Assembly: GCF_042652185.1 (NCBI RefSeq) | Contig: NZ_JBHSIX010000016.1 | Length of the DNA: 64,000 nucleotides | Strand: one strand, 5' to 3' | DNA from: Actinacidiphila fildesensis | Lineage (GTDB): Bacteria > Actinomycetota > Actinomycetes > Streptomycetales > Streptomycetaceae | Part shown: in pieces, positions 50,360-59,627 of the stretch | Layout: each line of letters begins with the position of its first letter | How positions within the stretch are numbered: position 1 is the first letter of the stretch | Position numbers and translations under genes: made by a program | The notes under the pieces: generated by a model | What the model was told of the DNA's origin: nothing | Database searches by the model: none | Seen by the model: the letters and a program-made list of their open reading frames with translations, nothing else

Positions 50360-51258
50360 CCAGCAGTGCTGTCGACCCGCCCGCCGGAGCGGTCCATGGT
50401 GCCCGTGTCCTGGCGGGGCACGTAGAGAGCGGCCCTCGGTGGGCGGTCCGGCTCACGCGGTGGGACGACCCGGTAGGCGGCGGCCGTCACGGCCTGCGCT
50501 CCGGCGGCCGTTCGCTTCTGCCGGGTCCTGAGCCGCACGGTGAGGACCACGACGATGCCGAGCAGGCACAGGATGTAGGACACCGTCACCCAGGTGCTCG
50601 CGGGCCGGCCGGCTTTCAGACCGTGCAGCAGCGACGCGCCCCAGGCCGGATAGGCGCCCATGTGCAGGGCCCGCCACCAGCGCGAGCGCGTGCCGGAGGC
50701 GAACGCGCTGCGTACCGCGCCGGTCACCGCCACGGTCAGGAACAGATACCCGGCGAGGGTGCCGAGCCCGATCAGCAGGGGCTGGCGGCCGTCGGTGAAG
50801 GGCACGGCCGCGGCACCCGCGCTGGTCTCCTGTCGTTGCACCTTCACCCAGATGTGCAGGGCGAGGAAACCGAGTCCGCTGCTCGCCAGACCCCGGTGCA
50901 CCCCCTGGGCGAGGAGCCGGTGACTGGAGTGCAGCAGCAGCCGGTCGGTGGATGCCAGACCCCACAGCACGGTGGCGGTGAGCGACACCAGCGAGAGCAC
51001 TCCCGCTCCGAAGTCCAGGAAGTCCAGCGGCCTGCTGAACGCGCCCGCGTTGCCCGCGACGGCCAACGCGATGAGGATCGCCAGGACGAGCGTGACGATG
51101 GTGACCGGGCGCCGGCTGCCGGCTCCGGACAGCAAAGGAGGCCGGCGGACGGCTCGCCGTCCGCCGGCGGCCGCTCCGGCACTCATTCTCCTTCGGTGCG
51201 ACCGCCCCGACTGGCGCGGTCCGTGCGAGCGGGGGAACTGCATGGGGGACAAGGGCAT
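50347..51258 (-). CDS. Ferric-reductase-like transmembrane protein
   Basis: This 303-aa protein has about six transmembrane helices. Conserved His in HSSHRLLAQGVHRGLA, LALHIWVKVQ, WWRALHMGAYPAW and SLLHGLKAG are arranged like the haem-b ligands of the ferric-reductase/cytochrome b-type domain. I chose ATG at 51258 (GGGAGG at 8 bp); ATG at 51186 has a site too close to the start. It overlaps the NuoF/ferredoxin gene, so the pair looks like a transmembrane electron-transfer unit moving electrons outward. The acceptor is unknown; the nearby COG4315 lipoprotein is a candidate partner by context only. Confidence 0.75.
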   Translation of the reverse strand: MPLSPMQFPRSHGPRQSGRSHRRRMSAGAAAGGRRAVRRPPLLSGAGSRRPVTIVTLVLAILIALAVAGNAGAFSRPLDFLDFGAGVLSLVSLTATVLWGLASTDRLLLHSSHRLLAQGVHRGLASSGLGFLALHIWVKVQRQETSAGAAAVPFTDGRQPLLIGLGTLAGYLFLTVAVTGAVRSAFASGTRSRWWRALHMGAYPAWGASLLHGLKAGRPASTWVTVSYILCLLGIVVVLTVRLRTRQKRTAAGAQAVTAAAYRVVPPREPDRPPRAALYVPRQDTGTMDRSGGRVDSTAGWRP

Positions 51259-51748
51259 AGGGAAAGCCTCCCGAGCGGGGGGTACCGAGCACTGCAAGTC
51301 GCACCCGGAGCCCAGGGGGTTGATATCGGCGCTGCCTGGCGGCAGCTGGTGGGACCCGGGGCAGCACAGGCCCGCACGGGGATATGAGGAGCCGGAACCC
51401 GCCGCAACACAACGGCGGTCGGACCGGCTCCGGTGCGGATTCTCGGAGGGATCGCCTCCACAGCCGACGAGCAGTGACCCGGGGTGCAGCAGCATCGCTC
51501 AACTTCCCAGCATCTCCACAAGATTTATCGCATCGTGACAAGTTCCTGCTTCCCCGTCGTCGTCACGGTGTGCAACTGCGGAAGATGCTCAACCAAGTGC
51601 TTCCGGTTCCGGCCGGACCGGGTCTAAACCGGCCCGGCCGCACCCTGGTGGTAAAGACCCGGTAAAACTCCGGGACCATCGGCGGGAAGCAACCTCTAGG
51701 AGGGCGCAGGAGGACCCTCAACTCCTCCGCCGGACAAGGACGACGGCG
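51259..51748. other. 490-bp intergenic region
   Basis: This region separates divergent genes. I see no protein-like frame, tRNA or strong repeat. The stretch 51490-51700 is less GC-rich (for example GATTTATCGCATCGTGACAA at 51522) and probably contains the promoters for both directions. Confidence 0.4.
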
Positions 51749-52873
51749 ATGGAGGCAACCTCCGCAAGACCTGTCCTCCCCCCAGGCAGGTCTTACCCCG
51801 GCATGAACGAGGTAGAGATGTGCGAACTTCTTAACCGCATCTGGTCCCTCCCCCGTGGCGAATGGACTCGCGTTCTGCGCAAGGAACTCCCGTCACTGGC
51901 AGATGAGATGGTCGAGGCGCTTCGGCATGAAATTCCCGGCTTCGCCGACCTTCTCCAGGACATGGGCCGCGAAACGGTCAGGCAGGGGCTCGAAGAAGCC
52001 CTGCTGACGGCTCTCGGCTACCGGAAGCCACCGAAGGACGAAGACATCCCCCAGGAGCTGCCCACCACCGCGGCACCCCTCGACCGGTCACGCCAGGACC
52101 TGTTCAACGCACTGACCGGTGCCACCGAGGTACCGGACGCAGTCCTCCCGGAACTGGCCCGCAGGGCCGGCTGGCCACTGCCCGACACCGTCCGGGCCGT
52201 CGCCGTCAGTTCCCCCGGCGAGGCCCATCAACTGGCGGCGACCCTGGACGACTGCCTGGTCGGCATGGGCGGCGACGGACCGTGCCTGCTGATACCGAGC
52301 CCCGACCCGGACACCCGCGGCGCACTGGAGGCCGCCCTGCGCGGCCGCTCCACCGCCGTCGGACACTCCGTCCCGGTCCGTGACGCCGCATCGTCACTGC
52401 GCTGGGCACGACGCCTGCTGACCCTGACCCCCGCCCCCGGAGGACCCGACGCCCGGCCCGTCTTCGTCGACGACCACCTCTCCACCCTGCTGTTGCTCCA
52501 GGACGAACCGCTGGCCAAGGCATTGGCGGCCCGCTGGCTGCGGCCGCTGGCAGGACTGACACCACGCCAGAGCGAACGGCTGGAAGTGACCCTGCTGGCC
52601 TGGCTCGAAGGCGGCGGCGCACCGGAGGCGGCGAAAGCCCTGAGTGTGCACCCCCAAACGGTGCGATACCGCATGCGTCAACTGGAGAAGCTGTTCGGAC
52701 AGGGACTGCGTGACCCACGCACCCGCTTCGAACTGGAGATGGCCCTGCGCAGCCGCCGGCTGATGGCGGAGATAGGACGGCGCGGCTCCCGGGTCACCCG
52801 AAGGGCGCGCACCGTCGCGGTGGGCTTCCGCCCACTGGTCGTCGCACGGGAAGCACGCGTCAACGGCCTCTGA
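51749..52873 (+). CDS. PucR/CdaR-type transcriptional regulator
   Basis: This 374-aa protein has a PucR-like C-terminal helix-turn-helix (EAAKALSVHPQTVRYRMRQLEKLFG) preceded by WLRPLAGLTPRQSERLEVTLLAWLEGGG. The N-terminal 90 residues (NEVEMCELLNRIWSLPRGEW and following) are helical and probably a ligand or dimerisation region. ATG at 51749 follows AAGGACGACGG; ATG at 51803 is an alternative start. The 490-bp region between it and the membrane-protein gene has no clear gene and must carry its promoter. Its target is unknown. Confidence 0.82.
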   Translation: MEATSARPVLPPGRSYPGMNEVEMCELLNRIWSLPRGEWTRVLRKELPSLADEMVEALRHEIPGFADLLQDMGRETVRQGLEEALLTALGYRKPPKDEDIPQELPTTAAPLDRSRQDLFNALTGATEVPDAVLPELARRAGWPLPDTVRAVAVSSPGEAHQLAATLDDCLVGMGGDGPCLLIPSPDPDTRGALEAALRGRSTAVGHSVPVRDAASSLRWARRLLTLTPAPGGPDARPVFVDDHLSTLLLLQDEPLAKALAARWLRPLAGLTPRQSERLEVTLLAWLEGGGAPEAAKALSVHPQTVRYRMRQLEKLFGQGLRDPRTRFELEMALRSRRLMAEIGRRGSRVTRRARTVAVGFRPLVVAREARVNGL

Positions 52874-52900
52874 CCCACCCGGGCCGGCCGGCCCGCCCCG

Positions 52901-52929
52901 GCGGATCACGGAAAACATCCGTGATCCGC
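52901..52929. terminator. Bidirectional hairpin terminator
   Basis: A perfect 11-bp stem (GCGGATCACGG at 52901-52911, CCGTGATCCGC at 52919-52929) with AAAACAT loop lies between the convergent PucR-type and sigma-factor genes. Confidence 0.8.
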
Positions 52930-52939
52930 CGCAGGCGCG

Positions 52940-53755
52940 TCACAACCCGGCAGGGACCGCCGCGCGCATCGTCGCGTTGAGGTCGAGCAGCTCGGTGTAG
53001 GCCCGCGAACAGGAATCACAGTCCGCCAGATGCCGCGCCAGCTCACGGCTGCGGACAGCGCCGCTGCGCCGTATCGCCGCACCGATCATGGCACTGAAGT
53101 GCCGGCACCGGTCGTCGCCCACACTGTCCACATGTGCGTGCAAATAGGCCTCGCGCAGCCCCTCGCGGGCCCGGAACGCCAACGACGTGACACCACTCGG
53201 AGTGATGCCCAGCAGCGCGGCGACCTCCGGCAGGGAATCGTTCTCCACGAGCGTGTGCCACAGAACGGCCTGCCAGCGCTCGGGCAGCGTGTTGAAACTG
53301 CGGACGAGCAACTGGCGGTCCTCGCTGGCCAGCAGATGCTGCTGCGGATCGGTACCGGCCGCCGACTGCTGCCACCACGACTCGAAGTCCGCCGTCAGCA
53401 GCGCCTTGCGGTCACCCGCACCCCACTCGATGGCCGTATGACGCACGACCGTCAGCAGATACGGCCGCCAGGCCCCCAGCGGGCCGCCCCCCGAACGCAC
53501 CGCCTGGAACGTACGGATGAACGCCTCCGACACCAGGTCCTCGGCGTCGTGCGAATCGCGGCAGCACCGGTGCGCGTACGCGAGCGCGGCCTCGCGGTGC
53601 CGGCGGTAGAGGATGTCACCCGCGGCCGGGTTGGCGGTGCCTGAGCCGTAGCCGTCCTTGAGCTGCCGGGTGAGCTCCTCGTCGGAGGGCACGGCGTCCT
53701 GCGCCACCGTGCGTTCCCGGTCGTTCGCGGCTTCGCGAGAGCCCAGCACTGCCAC
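52940..53755 (-). CDS. ECF-type RNA polymerase sigma factor with C-terminal zinc finger
   Basis: This is about 271 aa. Region 2 is AGDILYRRHREAALAYAHRCCRDSHDAEDLVSEAFIRTFQ, split here by a linker into YLLTVVRHTAIEWGAG. Region 4 is LPERWQAVLWHTLVENDSLPEVAALLGITPSGVTSLAFRAREGLREAYL. The C-terminal 60 residues carry H-x3-H-x2-C-x2-C (RHLADCDSCSRAYTELL), the ZAS zinc finger usually found in anti-sigma factors. Sigma and anti-sigma-like parts thus lie in one chain. The start is uncertain: GTG at 53755 is my choice, but the frame is open to 53887. No separate anti-sigma gene is adjacent. Confidence 0.8.
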   Translation of the reverse strand: MAVLGSREAANDRERTVAQDAVPSDEELTRQLKDGYGSGTANPAAGDILYRRHREAALAYAHRCCRDSHDAEDLVSEAFIRTFQAVRSGGGPLGAWRPYLLTVVRHTAIEWGAGDRKALLTADFESWWQQSAAGTDPQQHLLASEDRQLLVRSFNTLPERWQAVLWHTLVENDSLPEVAALLGITPSGVTSLAFRAREGLREAYLHAHVDSVGDDRCRHFSAMIGAAIRRSGAVRSRELARHLADCDSCSRAYTELLDLNATMRAAVPAGL

Positions 53756-53898
53756 CTCGCACAATCGAGCGACTACGGAGTTGTTTCCGGATTCGGCCCC
53801 GGCTCCGTAGTCGTGTTCCGTGGGACGTGCGCCGAACCGTACGCGTTCCACAGCCGTCGCACAGGTCGGTCGGCAGGATTGTGGCACGACATGGCGGT

Positions 53899-53922
53899 GG
53901 CCCCGGAGTCGGCTCCGGGGCC
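53899..53922. terminator. Hairpin downstream of the DUF1996 gene
   Basis: A 10-bp stem GGCCCCGGAG / CTCCGGGGCC with TCGG loop lies 108 bp past the minus-strand DUF1996 stop. The spacer 53756-54029 contains nothing else I can support besides the sigma-factor promoter region. Confidence 0.55.
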
Positions 53923-54029
53923 ATCGCCCGTCTCGGGGCCGGGCGGGGGCATGGGGAGCGCCCAGCCCCGAGGGTTCTAGCGGAGGAAACCGCTCCGGGC
54001 CGGCCCGGAGACGCTCCCTCCCGCTACCA

Positions 54030-55466
54030 TCAGCACCTGCGGCCGCTGTTCACGCAGTTCACCGCCTGCCGCATCAGCCGGTCCGACATCGCCTCGACGA
54101 AGTCACCGTGGTCCGTCACCGGCTTGTGCAGCTGCTCGGGGAAACTGTCCACGGCGATCCGCGCGCCCTGCGGGACGCTGTAGGTGACCCGCTCCACCAG
54201 CTGCGGAATCGCCTTGAACCCCTTGCCGCACGCACCGTTGCGGTCCGCGAAGGCGACATGGGTCCGGTGGTTGGCACTGTCGATGTTCTTGCCGTCCCAG
54301 CAGCTCTGGAAGGTGAAGGTACGCACCACGTCACTGCCCTTCGGGCAGATCGGGTACTTGTCCTTCAGCTGGCGGTTCTCGAACCCGGTGCAGCTCCACG
54401 AAGCGTTCGCGTTGGCCGTGCCGTTCGTGAAGGCCTTGGCGTCGCCCGTGATGATCCGCAGGAAACGCGGCATCGCGGTCACCCGGCTGACGGCGCTGCC
54501 GTCGAAGCGGATCGTGGTGGTCTTCGGCTGCAGGATCGTACCGACGTTGGCGTCCTGGCCACCGCCCGGCGCGTTCACGTCCGGACCCTGGCCGGCGTTC
54601 TGCACGCGCAGCACGGGCCAGTAGTAGGCCGACTGGTCCCCGTTGCTGCACGTCGTGCCGGCCGCCGCGAGGGAGTCGTTGGTGGAGAACGCGTCCGTGG
54701 TCTTGTTGCCCACGTAGTCGTGCATGTGGTGGGCGCCGTTGCTCACACCCGGTGCCACGATGACATTGTCCGGATTGAGGTGCTTGTTCGCGTTGACGCC
54801 GCACTTCGAGGTGAAGGAACCGGTGGACGCACCGGCACGGGCACGGGGCTTCACCACGTTCGGCGGGACCTTGGTGATGTCGACGAAGTCCGCCTTCGAC
54901 GGGCCCTTGCCCTGCTTCTTGCTCTGATCCTGCACAGCCTGGTTCTGAACGGCCTGACCCTGCCCGTCCTGCTGGCCCTGAACGGCAACGGCGTCATCCT
55001 GACCGCCGCCCCCGGTGTCACCGGGCTTCACATCCGTGGCCTTCATCTCACAGGCACTCAACTCGTCCAGCCCGGCGGGCGGCTGGGCCACCTGGGAGAT
55101 CGCGTCGTCGATCTTCGCGATCGTGCCGCTGCGCTTCTGCTGCAGCTCACTGAGCGACGTGTCCTTGTTCCACTGCCCGGCGGAGAGCTGCTTGTACGAG
55201 TCCGCGACCTGCGCGTCGAGCTGCGCCAGATTCTTGTCGACCTCCGGCTTGGCCTGGTCGGGAACGTCACGCAGCCGGTCCCCCACATCGGGACAGGCGA
55301 TCGTGGCCGCCCCCACCTGCTCGGTCTTCGCCGAATCCTGCCGCGAGTTGCCGGCGGAGGCGTTGGCGGCGACGAAAGCGACCCCGCCCGCGCCCAACAC
55401 CAGCGCGGTGATCACCGCGACGGTCTTGTTCGTCAGGCGGGAGCGTTTATGGTCCTTTTTGCTCAT
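54030..55466 (-). CDS. Secreted DUF1996 protein
   Basis: This 478-aa exported protein has a signal peptide (KTVAVITALVLGAGGVAFVAANASA), a Gln/Ala-rich linker region (GQQDGQGQAVQNQAVQDQS) and a DUF1996 domain of about 260 residues with CGVNANKHLNPDNVIVAPGV, GAHHMHDYVGN, SAYYWPVLRV, FQSCWDGKNIDSANHRTHVAF and a Cys-rich end. Conserved His and paired Cys suggest a disulphide-stabilised, possibly metal-binding carbohydrate-active fold, as DUF1996 is common in fungi and actinomycetes. The function is unproven. It lies 4 bp after the DUF4142 gene, so both are in one operon. Confidence 0.85.
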   Translation of the reverse strand: MSKKDHKRSRLTNKTVAVITALVLGAGGVAFVAANASAGNSRQDSAKTEQVGAATIACPDVGDRLRDVPDQAKPEVDKNLAQLDAQVADSYKQLSAGQWNKDTSLSELQQKRSGTIAKIDDAISQVAQPPAGLDELSACEMKATDVKPGDTGGGGQDDAVAVQGQQDGQGQAVQNQAVQDQSKKQGKGPSKADFVDITKVPPNVVKPRARAGASTGSFTSKCGVNANKHLNPDNVIVAPGVSNGAHHMHDYVGNKTTDAFSTNDSLAAAGTTCSNGDQSAYYWPVLRVQNAGQGPDVNAPGGGQDANVGTILQPKTTTIRFDGSAVSRVTAMPRFLRIITGDAKAFTNGTANANASWSCTGFENRQLKDKYPICPKGSDVVRTFTFQSCWDGKNIDSANHRTHVAFADRNGACGKGFKAIPQLVERVTYSVPQGARIAVDSFPEQLHKPVTDHGDFVEAMSDRLMRQAVNCVNSGRRC

Positions 55467-55470
55467 AAGA

Positions 55471-56205
55471 TCACTTCACTTCACTTCGTTGTTCCGGAGT
55501 CGAAGCGGAAGCCGTGACGGTGACCACTGGCTTCCCGGAGGGCGAGGCCCCGTCAGCGAGCGCGCCGAAATCGACGAGCCCGGTTTCCTCGAGAACCGAG
55601 ATGTGGTCCAGGACCACGGTGTTGGCTCTGGTGGCCAGGGACCGGACCATGGAGTTACGGGTCTGCCCCCGAACCTGCGCCACGAGCGCGAACACCTTCC
55701 CGTGCGCGCGGCGCAGAAGATTGGCGAACAGCCGGTCGTACTGGGCCCCCGTGGCGGCATCCATCTGGGCGAGCCAGCCCTGCTGGTCCGAGTTCGGCTG
55801 GTTGGGCAGATCGATATGGAGCGCCTGGCCCACCTGCAGCACGCGCGCGTCCAACTCGGTATGCCCGTCGATGAGATGCAGCCCCGCGGTCCTGACCGAT
55901 TCCTGCGTGCCGCGCTGCTGCGCCTGGTGGCCGGCGGGGCCCTCCCACAGCCCGGCGAGCCGGACCTTCCGGACGAAGTCCCGGTCGAGCGGGGTCAGCG
56001 GTCCGTACTGCGTGTTCACGACCCCGAGGCCGTCGTCCGTGATCGGAGGAGCGGCCACCGCGGAATTCTGACCGCCGAACTTCTGCATGGGGATCAGCAG
56101 CGCCACGAGCGTCACCGCGAGGGCACCGATGACGAGGACGGTTCCCGTGGTGTACCGGAAACCGACGGACGCGCCGAGGGCGGATCGCCGGACGAATGTC
56201 CGCAC
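55471..56205 (-). CDS. DUF4142-type exported protein
   Basis: This 244-aa protein has one N-terminal transmembrane segment or uncleaved signal (TTGTVLVIGALAVTLVALLI) and a DUF4142-like ferritin-type four-helix domain: PLTPLDRDFVRKVRLAGLWEG, VGQALHIDLPNQPN, QYDRLFANLLRRAHGKVFALVAQ and LATRANTVVLDHISVLEETG. It is predicted to lie outside the membrane. The family has no defined activity. It is first in a two-gene operon with DUF1996. The 300-bp upstream region (56206-56509) has a small GTGCC...GGCAC palindrome but no clear promoter. Confidence 0.8.
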   Translation of the reverse strand: MRTFVRRSALGASVGFRYTTGTVLVIGALAVTLVALLIPMQKFGGQNSAVAAPPITDDGLGVVNTQYGPLTPLDRDFVRKVRLAGLWEGPAGHQAQQRGTQESVRTAGLHLIDGHTELDARVLQVGQALHIDLPNQPNSDQQGWLAQMDAATGAQYDRLFANLLRRAHGKVFALVAQVRGQTRNSMVRSLATRANTVVLDHISVLEETGLVDFGALADGASPSGKPVVTVTASASTPEQRSEVK

Positions 56206-56509
56206 AGTGCCTCCTTGCGCTTTGCCGGGAGGGGGATGTCGGCGCAGAGGATCCGCACCGACATGCGGCGGGCACCGCCTTCCCGGGTGCCACCGGACGC
56301 TAGTGCCGGATGTGGCACTCCTGTTGAGGGATCATCACCATTGGATAAACATCGGAGCCCTACCCGGAATCCCTGGTACCGTTCCGTACCCGCATATGAC
56401 CGGCCCGCGGCCTCGGCGCAACCATGCCCGGAACGCCGCGGACCGGTGGGAACAGCGATCGCGAGGATCGCCCTTCCCACGGGCCGGCAGTCGTACTCGG
56501 CTTCGGCGC

Positions 56510-57868
56510 TCAGCTCTGTGTGTAGGTGAAGTGCGGAGTGTCGTACTGGGGACCGTTCTTCTCGTAGGTGAACCAGTAGGTGATGACGCTGCCCGCGGAA
56601 AGCTGACTGACCGTCTGCGTCCAGGTACCCCCGCTGTTCGCCATCCGGAAGTTCTGCTGACCCGCCCCGTTGACCAGATAGTGCACGTCCACGTACTGCG
56701 CGGCCGTGGTCGGCGTGAAGGAGATCCGCGCCTGAGTGGCATTGATCCGGGTGGCGCTCGCCGAGTAGTCGGGTGACGAGGTGCCGCCCGTGGTACCACC
56801 GGTCGTCGTCCCGCCGGTCGTGGCTCCTCCGGTGGTCGTCCCACCGGTCGTCGTCCCACCATTGGTCGTGCCACCGTTCGTGGTACCACCGCCGTTGGTC
56901 TGGTAGACACCGAACCAGTCGATACTCATACCGGCGCCCGAGGTGATGTCCGCCGAGGGCGAGGTGCAGCCACAGACCTTGTTCGGGTACGAACCGCCGA
57001 TCGCCACATCGAAGATGGCGAAGAACCCGTGGTCGACGGCCGCCTGCCAGGTAGCCGTCGACACCTGGTTCTGATTGACCTGATAGGTCAGACCGCCGTC
57101 CAGGTAGAACCGCAGCTGCTCGGCAGCGGTGTTGGTACGGTCCACGATCACCGAGTACGTGTGGAACCCGGTCTGGCAGCCGCCGCACGCCTGCAGCCCA
57201 CTGCTGATGCCGTCCGGGTCATGGCACTCGCCGGCCCAGACACCGCAGTGGAAGGTGGTCGAGTGCTGACTCAGCGCGTTGACGTCCTCCATGATGTCCA
57301 GCTCGCCGATGTTCGGCCAGTTGGTCGCACCCACCGGGCGGGCCGCGGCGCCCATCGCCCAGAACGCCGGCCAATAGCCCAGTCCGTGTGCCGGGTTGGG
57401 CTGCTGGATGGAAGCGCTGATCTGCAGCTGACCGCCGGCCGGGGCGGCGAAGTCGGTGCGCTGGGTCTCGATCCGGCCGGAGGTCCAGTGTCCGCCGGCG
57501 TCCTTGATCGGCTTGATCACCAGATGGCCCGCACCGTCCTGGTAGACGTTTGCCGTTGAATCGGTCGCCGTCTCCAGTTCACCGGTCCCCCAGTTCGGCG
57601 CCGCACCCGGGTAGTTGTAGTTGGTACCGATGTCGTAGAGCCAGTTGGCCCTGTTGAGACCGCTGCCCGACGCGCCGCTGAAGTCATCGCTGAAGACCGT
57701 GGTCCAGCCGGCCGGAGGCGCCGGCGCCGCGGCGGCCGACCCGCCCGATAGGGACAGACCCAGGGTGCCGGCGACCAGCATGAGCAGAGCACTGAAGACA
57801 GTGAGCGGAACACGCCGCATACGGCGCGCGGCGCTCGACGCGGTTTCGGGCGGGACGTTTTTCCTCAT
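56510..57868 (-). CDS. Secreted GH16 beta-1,3-glucanase with C-terminal CBM56-like domain
   Basis: This 452-aa enzyme has a signal peptide (FSALLMLVAGTLGLSLSGGSAAAA) and a GH16 laminarinase domain of about 50-320 with catalytic ELDIMED (the E-x-D-x-x-E motif), GYWPAFWAMG and DRTNTAAEQLRFYLDG. A Thr/Gly repeat linker (TTNGGTTNGGTTTGG) follows, then an 85-residue carbohydrate-binding domain (ARISFTPTTAAQYVDVHYLV, YWFTYEKNGPQYDTPHFTYT) like CBM56. It hydrolyses fungal or algal beta-1,3-glucan outside the cell. It lies 79 bp downstream of the GH64 gene and is probably co-regulated. Confidence 0.92.
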   Translation of the reverse strand: MRKNVPPETASSAARRMRRVPLTVFSALLMLVAGTLGLSLSGGSAAAAPAPPAGWTTVFSDDFSGASGSGLNRANWLYDIGTNYNYPGAAPNWGTGELETATDSTANVYQDGAGHLVIKPIKDAGGHWTSGRIETQRTDFAAPAGGQLQISASIQQPNPAHGLGYWPAFWAMGAAARPVGATNWPNIGELDIMEDVNALSQHSTTFHCGVWAGECHDPDGISSGLQACGGCQTGFHTYSVIVDRTNTAAEQLRFYLDGGLTYQVNQNQVSTATWQAAVDHGFFAIFDVAIGGSYPNKVCGCTSPSADITSGAGMSIDWFGVYQTNGGGTTNGGTTNGGTTTGGTTTGGATTGGTTTGGTTGGTSSPDYSASATRINATQARISFTPTTAAQYVDVHYLVNGAGQQNFRMANSGGTWTQTVSQLSAGSVITYWFTYEKNGPQYDTPHFTYTQS

Positions 57869-57947
57869 GGGCGGTCGTGGCCTTTCTGCAGAGCTCCGAG
57901 ACGTACGCGATGTACGAGAGGTGCGGATGGGTTCCGGGGAGGCGACG

Positions 57948-59501
57948 TCAGCTGAAGGGATCGAGGATGAGTGATGCCTGCTGCGGGCTGCCGTCGTGCA
58001 CCAGCGACTCGTGGTGGCCGACGTCGTCGAAGGCGAACGCGTACGCGTTCCCGTCGGCCATCTGCGCGTGGATGAAGCGCGCGTAGTGGTTGGTCACCGC
58101 GTCCTGGTAGAAGTTCGCGGAACTCGCGTCGGGCTGACCGGTGTTGACCAGCAGTGTCGAGCGGTTGAATCCCGCGCACAGCGTGCGGGAGATCGGGCCG
58201 CGCACCAGGTCGTTGGGGGCGTCCAGGAGCTTGTAGCAGCCGAAGACGCTGTCGGCGTCGGGCTTCTGGAAGCTGGTGACGACCGCCCCTGAGGTGTTGG
58301 TGAAGTTCATGACGTTCCCCGACACCCGGCCGAAGTACTTCGTGTTCGGCTGGTCGGCGAAGGGCGTCACGGTGAGCGTCGAGGTGGAGTACTTCTGCCA
58401 CACCCGGTTGATGTAGTCGTCGAGGACGCCGTTGGACAGCGCACCGGACTCGATGCCGTGCCCCGGCGCCAGCGCCCGCAGGACCGAACCGTCCGGCGCC
58501 GTCTGGATCAGCCCGCCCCAGCCACCGGACTGGCCGCGCAGCGCGTTGAGGACCGCGTTGTATCCGCCGGGCTTCAGATGGCCCGTGGTCTGGCCGGCCC
58601 CGGTGGTGGACTGCACCGCGACCGCGTAAGGCGCGGAGAACATGTCCACCTGAGTGCTGTTGATCCACAGCCCGCTGTCGTTGAGCGTGTACTCCGACCA
58701 GTTGAACAGGATGTTGCGGTTCGGGTCGCTCGGATTCTGTACCGCGGGCTGCACCAGACCGCCGGTGGTCAGTTTGAACGCCAGCTTCTGGCCGTAGGAG
58801 AAGTAGACCCGGCCGGAGAACTTCGGGATCTGGATCGTCACCGACTGCCCGGAGGCGGGGCCGGGGATCGACGCGTCAGGGGCGGGGGTCGGCGGATTGC
58901 CGCCCGCCGGCCAGGCGTGGAACCCGCCGTTGGCGTCCGCCCAGCCCTGCTGACCGCTCGACAGCTGGGTGCCCAGGTCGTAGATGTAGACGCTGCCACC
59001 GCGCCCCGAGTTGTTGGTGATCTTCAGCGGTATGGTCCCGGGCACCGGCTGCCCGCCACCGCCGCCACCCGTGGTGCCGCCGGTCGTTCCGCCGCCGCCC
59101 TGGGTGTAGGTGAACTGGGGGGTGTCGTACTGCGGTCCGCCCTTCTCGTAGGTGAACCAGTAGGTGAGGACCGAGCCCGTCGAGAGCTGGTCGACGGTGC
59201 GGGTCCAACTGCCCCCGCTGTTGGTCATCCGGAAGTTCTGCTGGCCGGCGCCGTTCACCTGGTAGTGCACATCGACGTACAGCGCGGTCGTCGTGGGGGT
59301 GAAGGTGATCCGCGCCTGAGTGGAACCGGTAGCGGTGACGCTCTGGGTGTAGTCGGACGGTCCGGCCGCCGCGTTCCCCGCGACGGCGGTGAGACCGAAC
59401 AGTCCCGCGAGCACCAGGACGACGGCGGAGGCGAGTGCGGTGGCGCTGCGGCTCCAGCGCCGTCGGGGCCGATCAAGGCGCGGAAGTGGGGTTCTGCGCA
59501 T
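57948..59501 (-). CDS. Secreted GH64 beta-1,3-glucanase with N-terminal CBM56-like domain
   Basis: This 517-aa enzyme has a signal peptide (ALASAVVLVLAGLFGLTAVAG). Its N-terminal CBM56-like domain (ARITFTPTTTALYVDVHYQV, YWFTYEKGGPQYDTPQFTYT) is almost the same as the C-terminal domain of the neighbouring GH16. A Gly-rich linker follows, then the GH64 laminaripentaose-type domain (IPLKITNNSGRGGSVYIYDL, FSYGQKLAFKLTTGG, FNWSEYTLNDSGLWINSTQVDMFS, AFDDVGHHESLVHDG). The start is ATG at 59501; a GTG at 59531 is possible. A LacI-type operator and a sigma promoter lie upstream. Confidence 0.9.
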   Translation of the reverse strand: MRRTPLPRLDRPRRRWSRSATALASAVVLVLAGLFGLTAVAGNAAAGPSDYTQSVTATGSTQARITFTPTTTALYVDVHYQVNGAGQQNFRMTNSGGSWTRTVDQLSTGSVLTYWFTYEKGGPQYDTPQFTYTQGGGGTTGGTTGGGGGGQPVPGTIPLKITNNSGRGGSVYIYDLGTQLSSGQQGWADANGGFHAWPAGGNPPTPAPDASIPGPASGQSVTIQIPKFSGRVYFSYGQKLAFKLTTGGLVQPAVQNPSDPNRNILFNWSEYTLNDSGLWINSTQVDMFSAPYAVAVQSTTGAGQTTGHLKPGGYNAVLNALRGQSGGWGGLIQTAPDGSVLRALAPGHGIESGALSNGVLDDYINRVWQKYSTSTLTVTPFADQPNTKYFGRVSGNVMNFTNTSGAVVTSFQKPDADSVFGCYKLLDAPNDLVRGPISRTLCAGFNRSTLLVNTGQPDASSANFYQDAVTNHYARFIHAQMADGNAYAFAFDDVGHHESLVHDGSPQQASLILDPFS

Positions 59502-59627
59502 CGGAAAACTGGTATCCCTTCTTCTGTTCACGAAGCGAAAGGGAAGTACTGGTCCGGGCAGGTCGCGCTTTCACCTCACAGCCGAAGGCAAGCGATCATC
59601 CCCAGGGATGCCTTCGAACCAGCGAGA

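Noticed and set aside
56770..56900. Short tandem repeats that could suggest a repeat array.
   Set aside because: They encode the Thr/Gly linker of the GH16 enzyme and are not CRISPR-like; no unique spacers of constant length exist.
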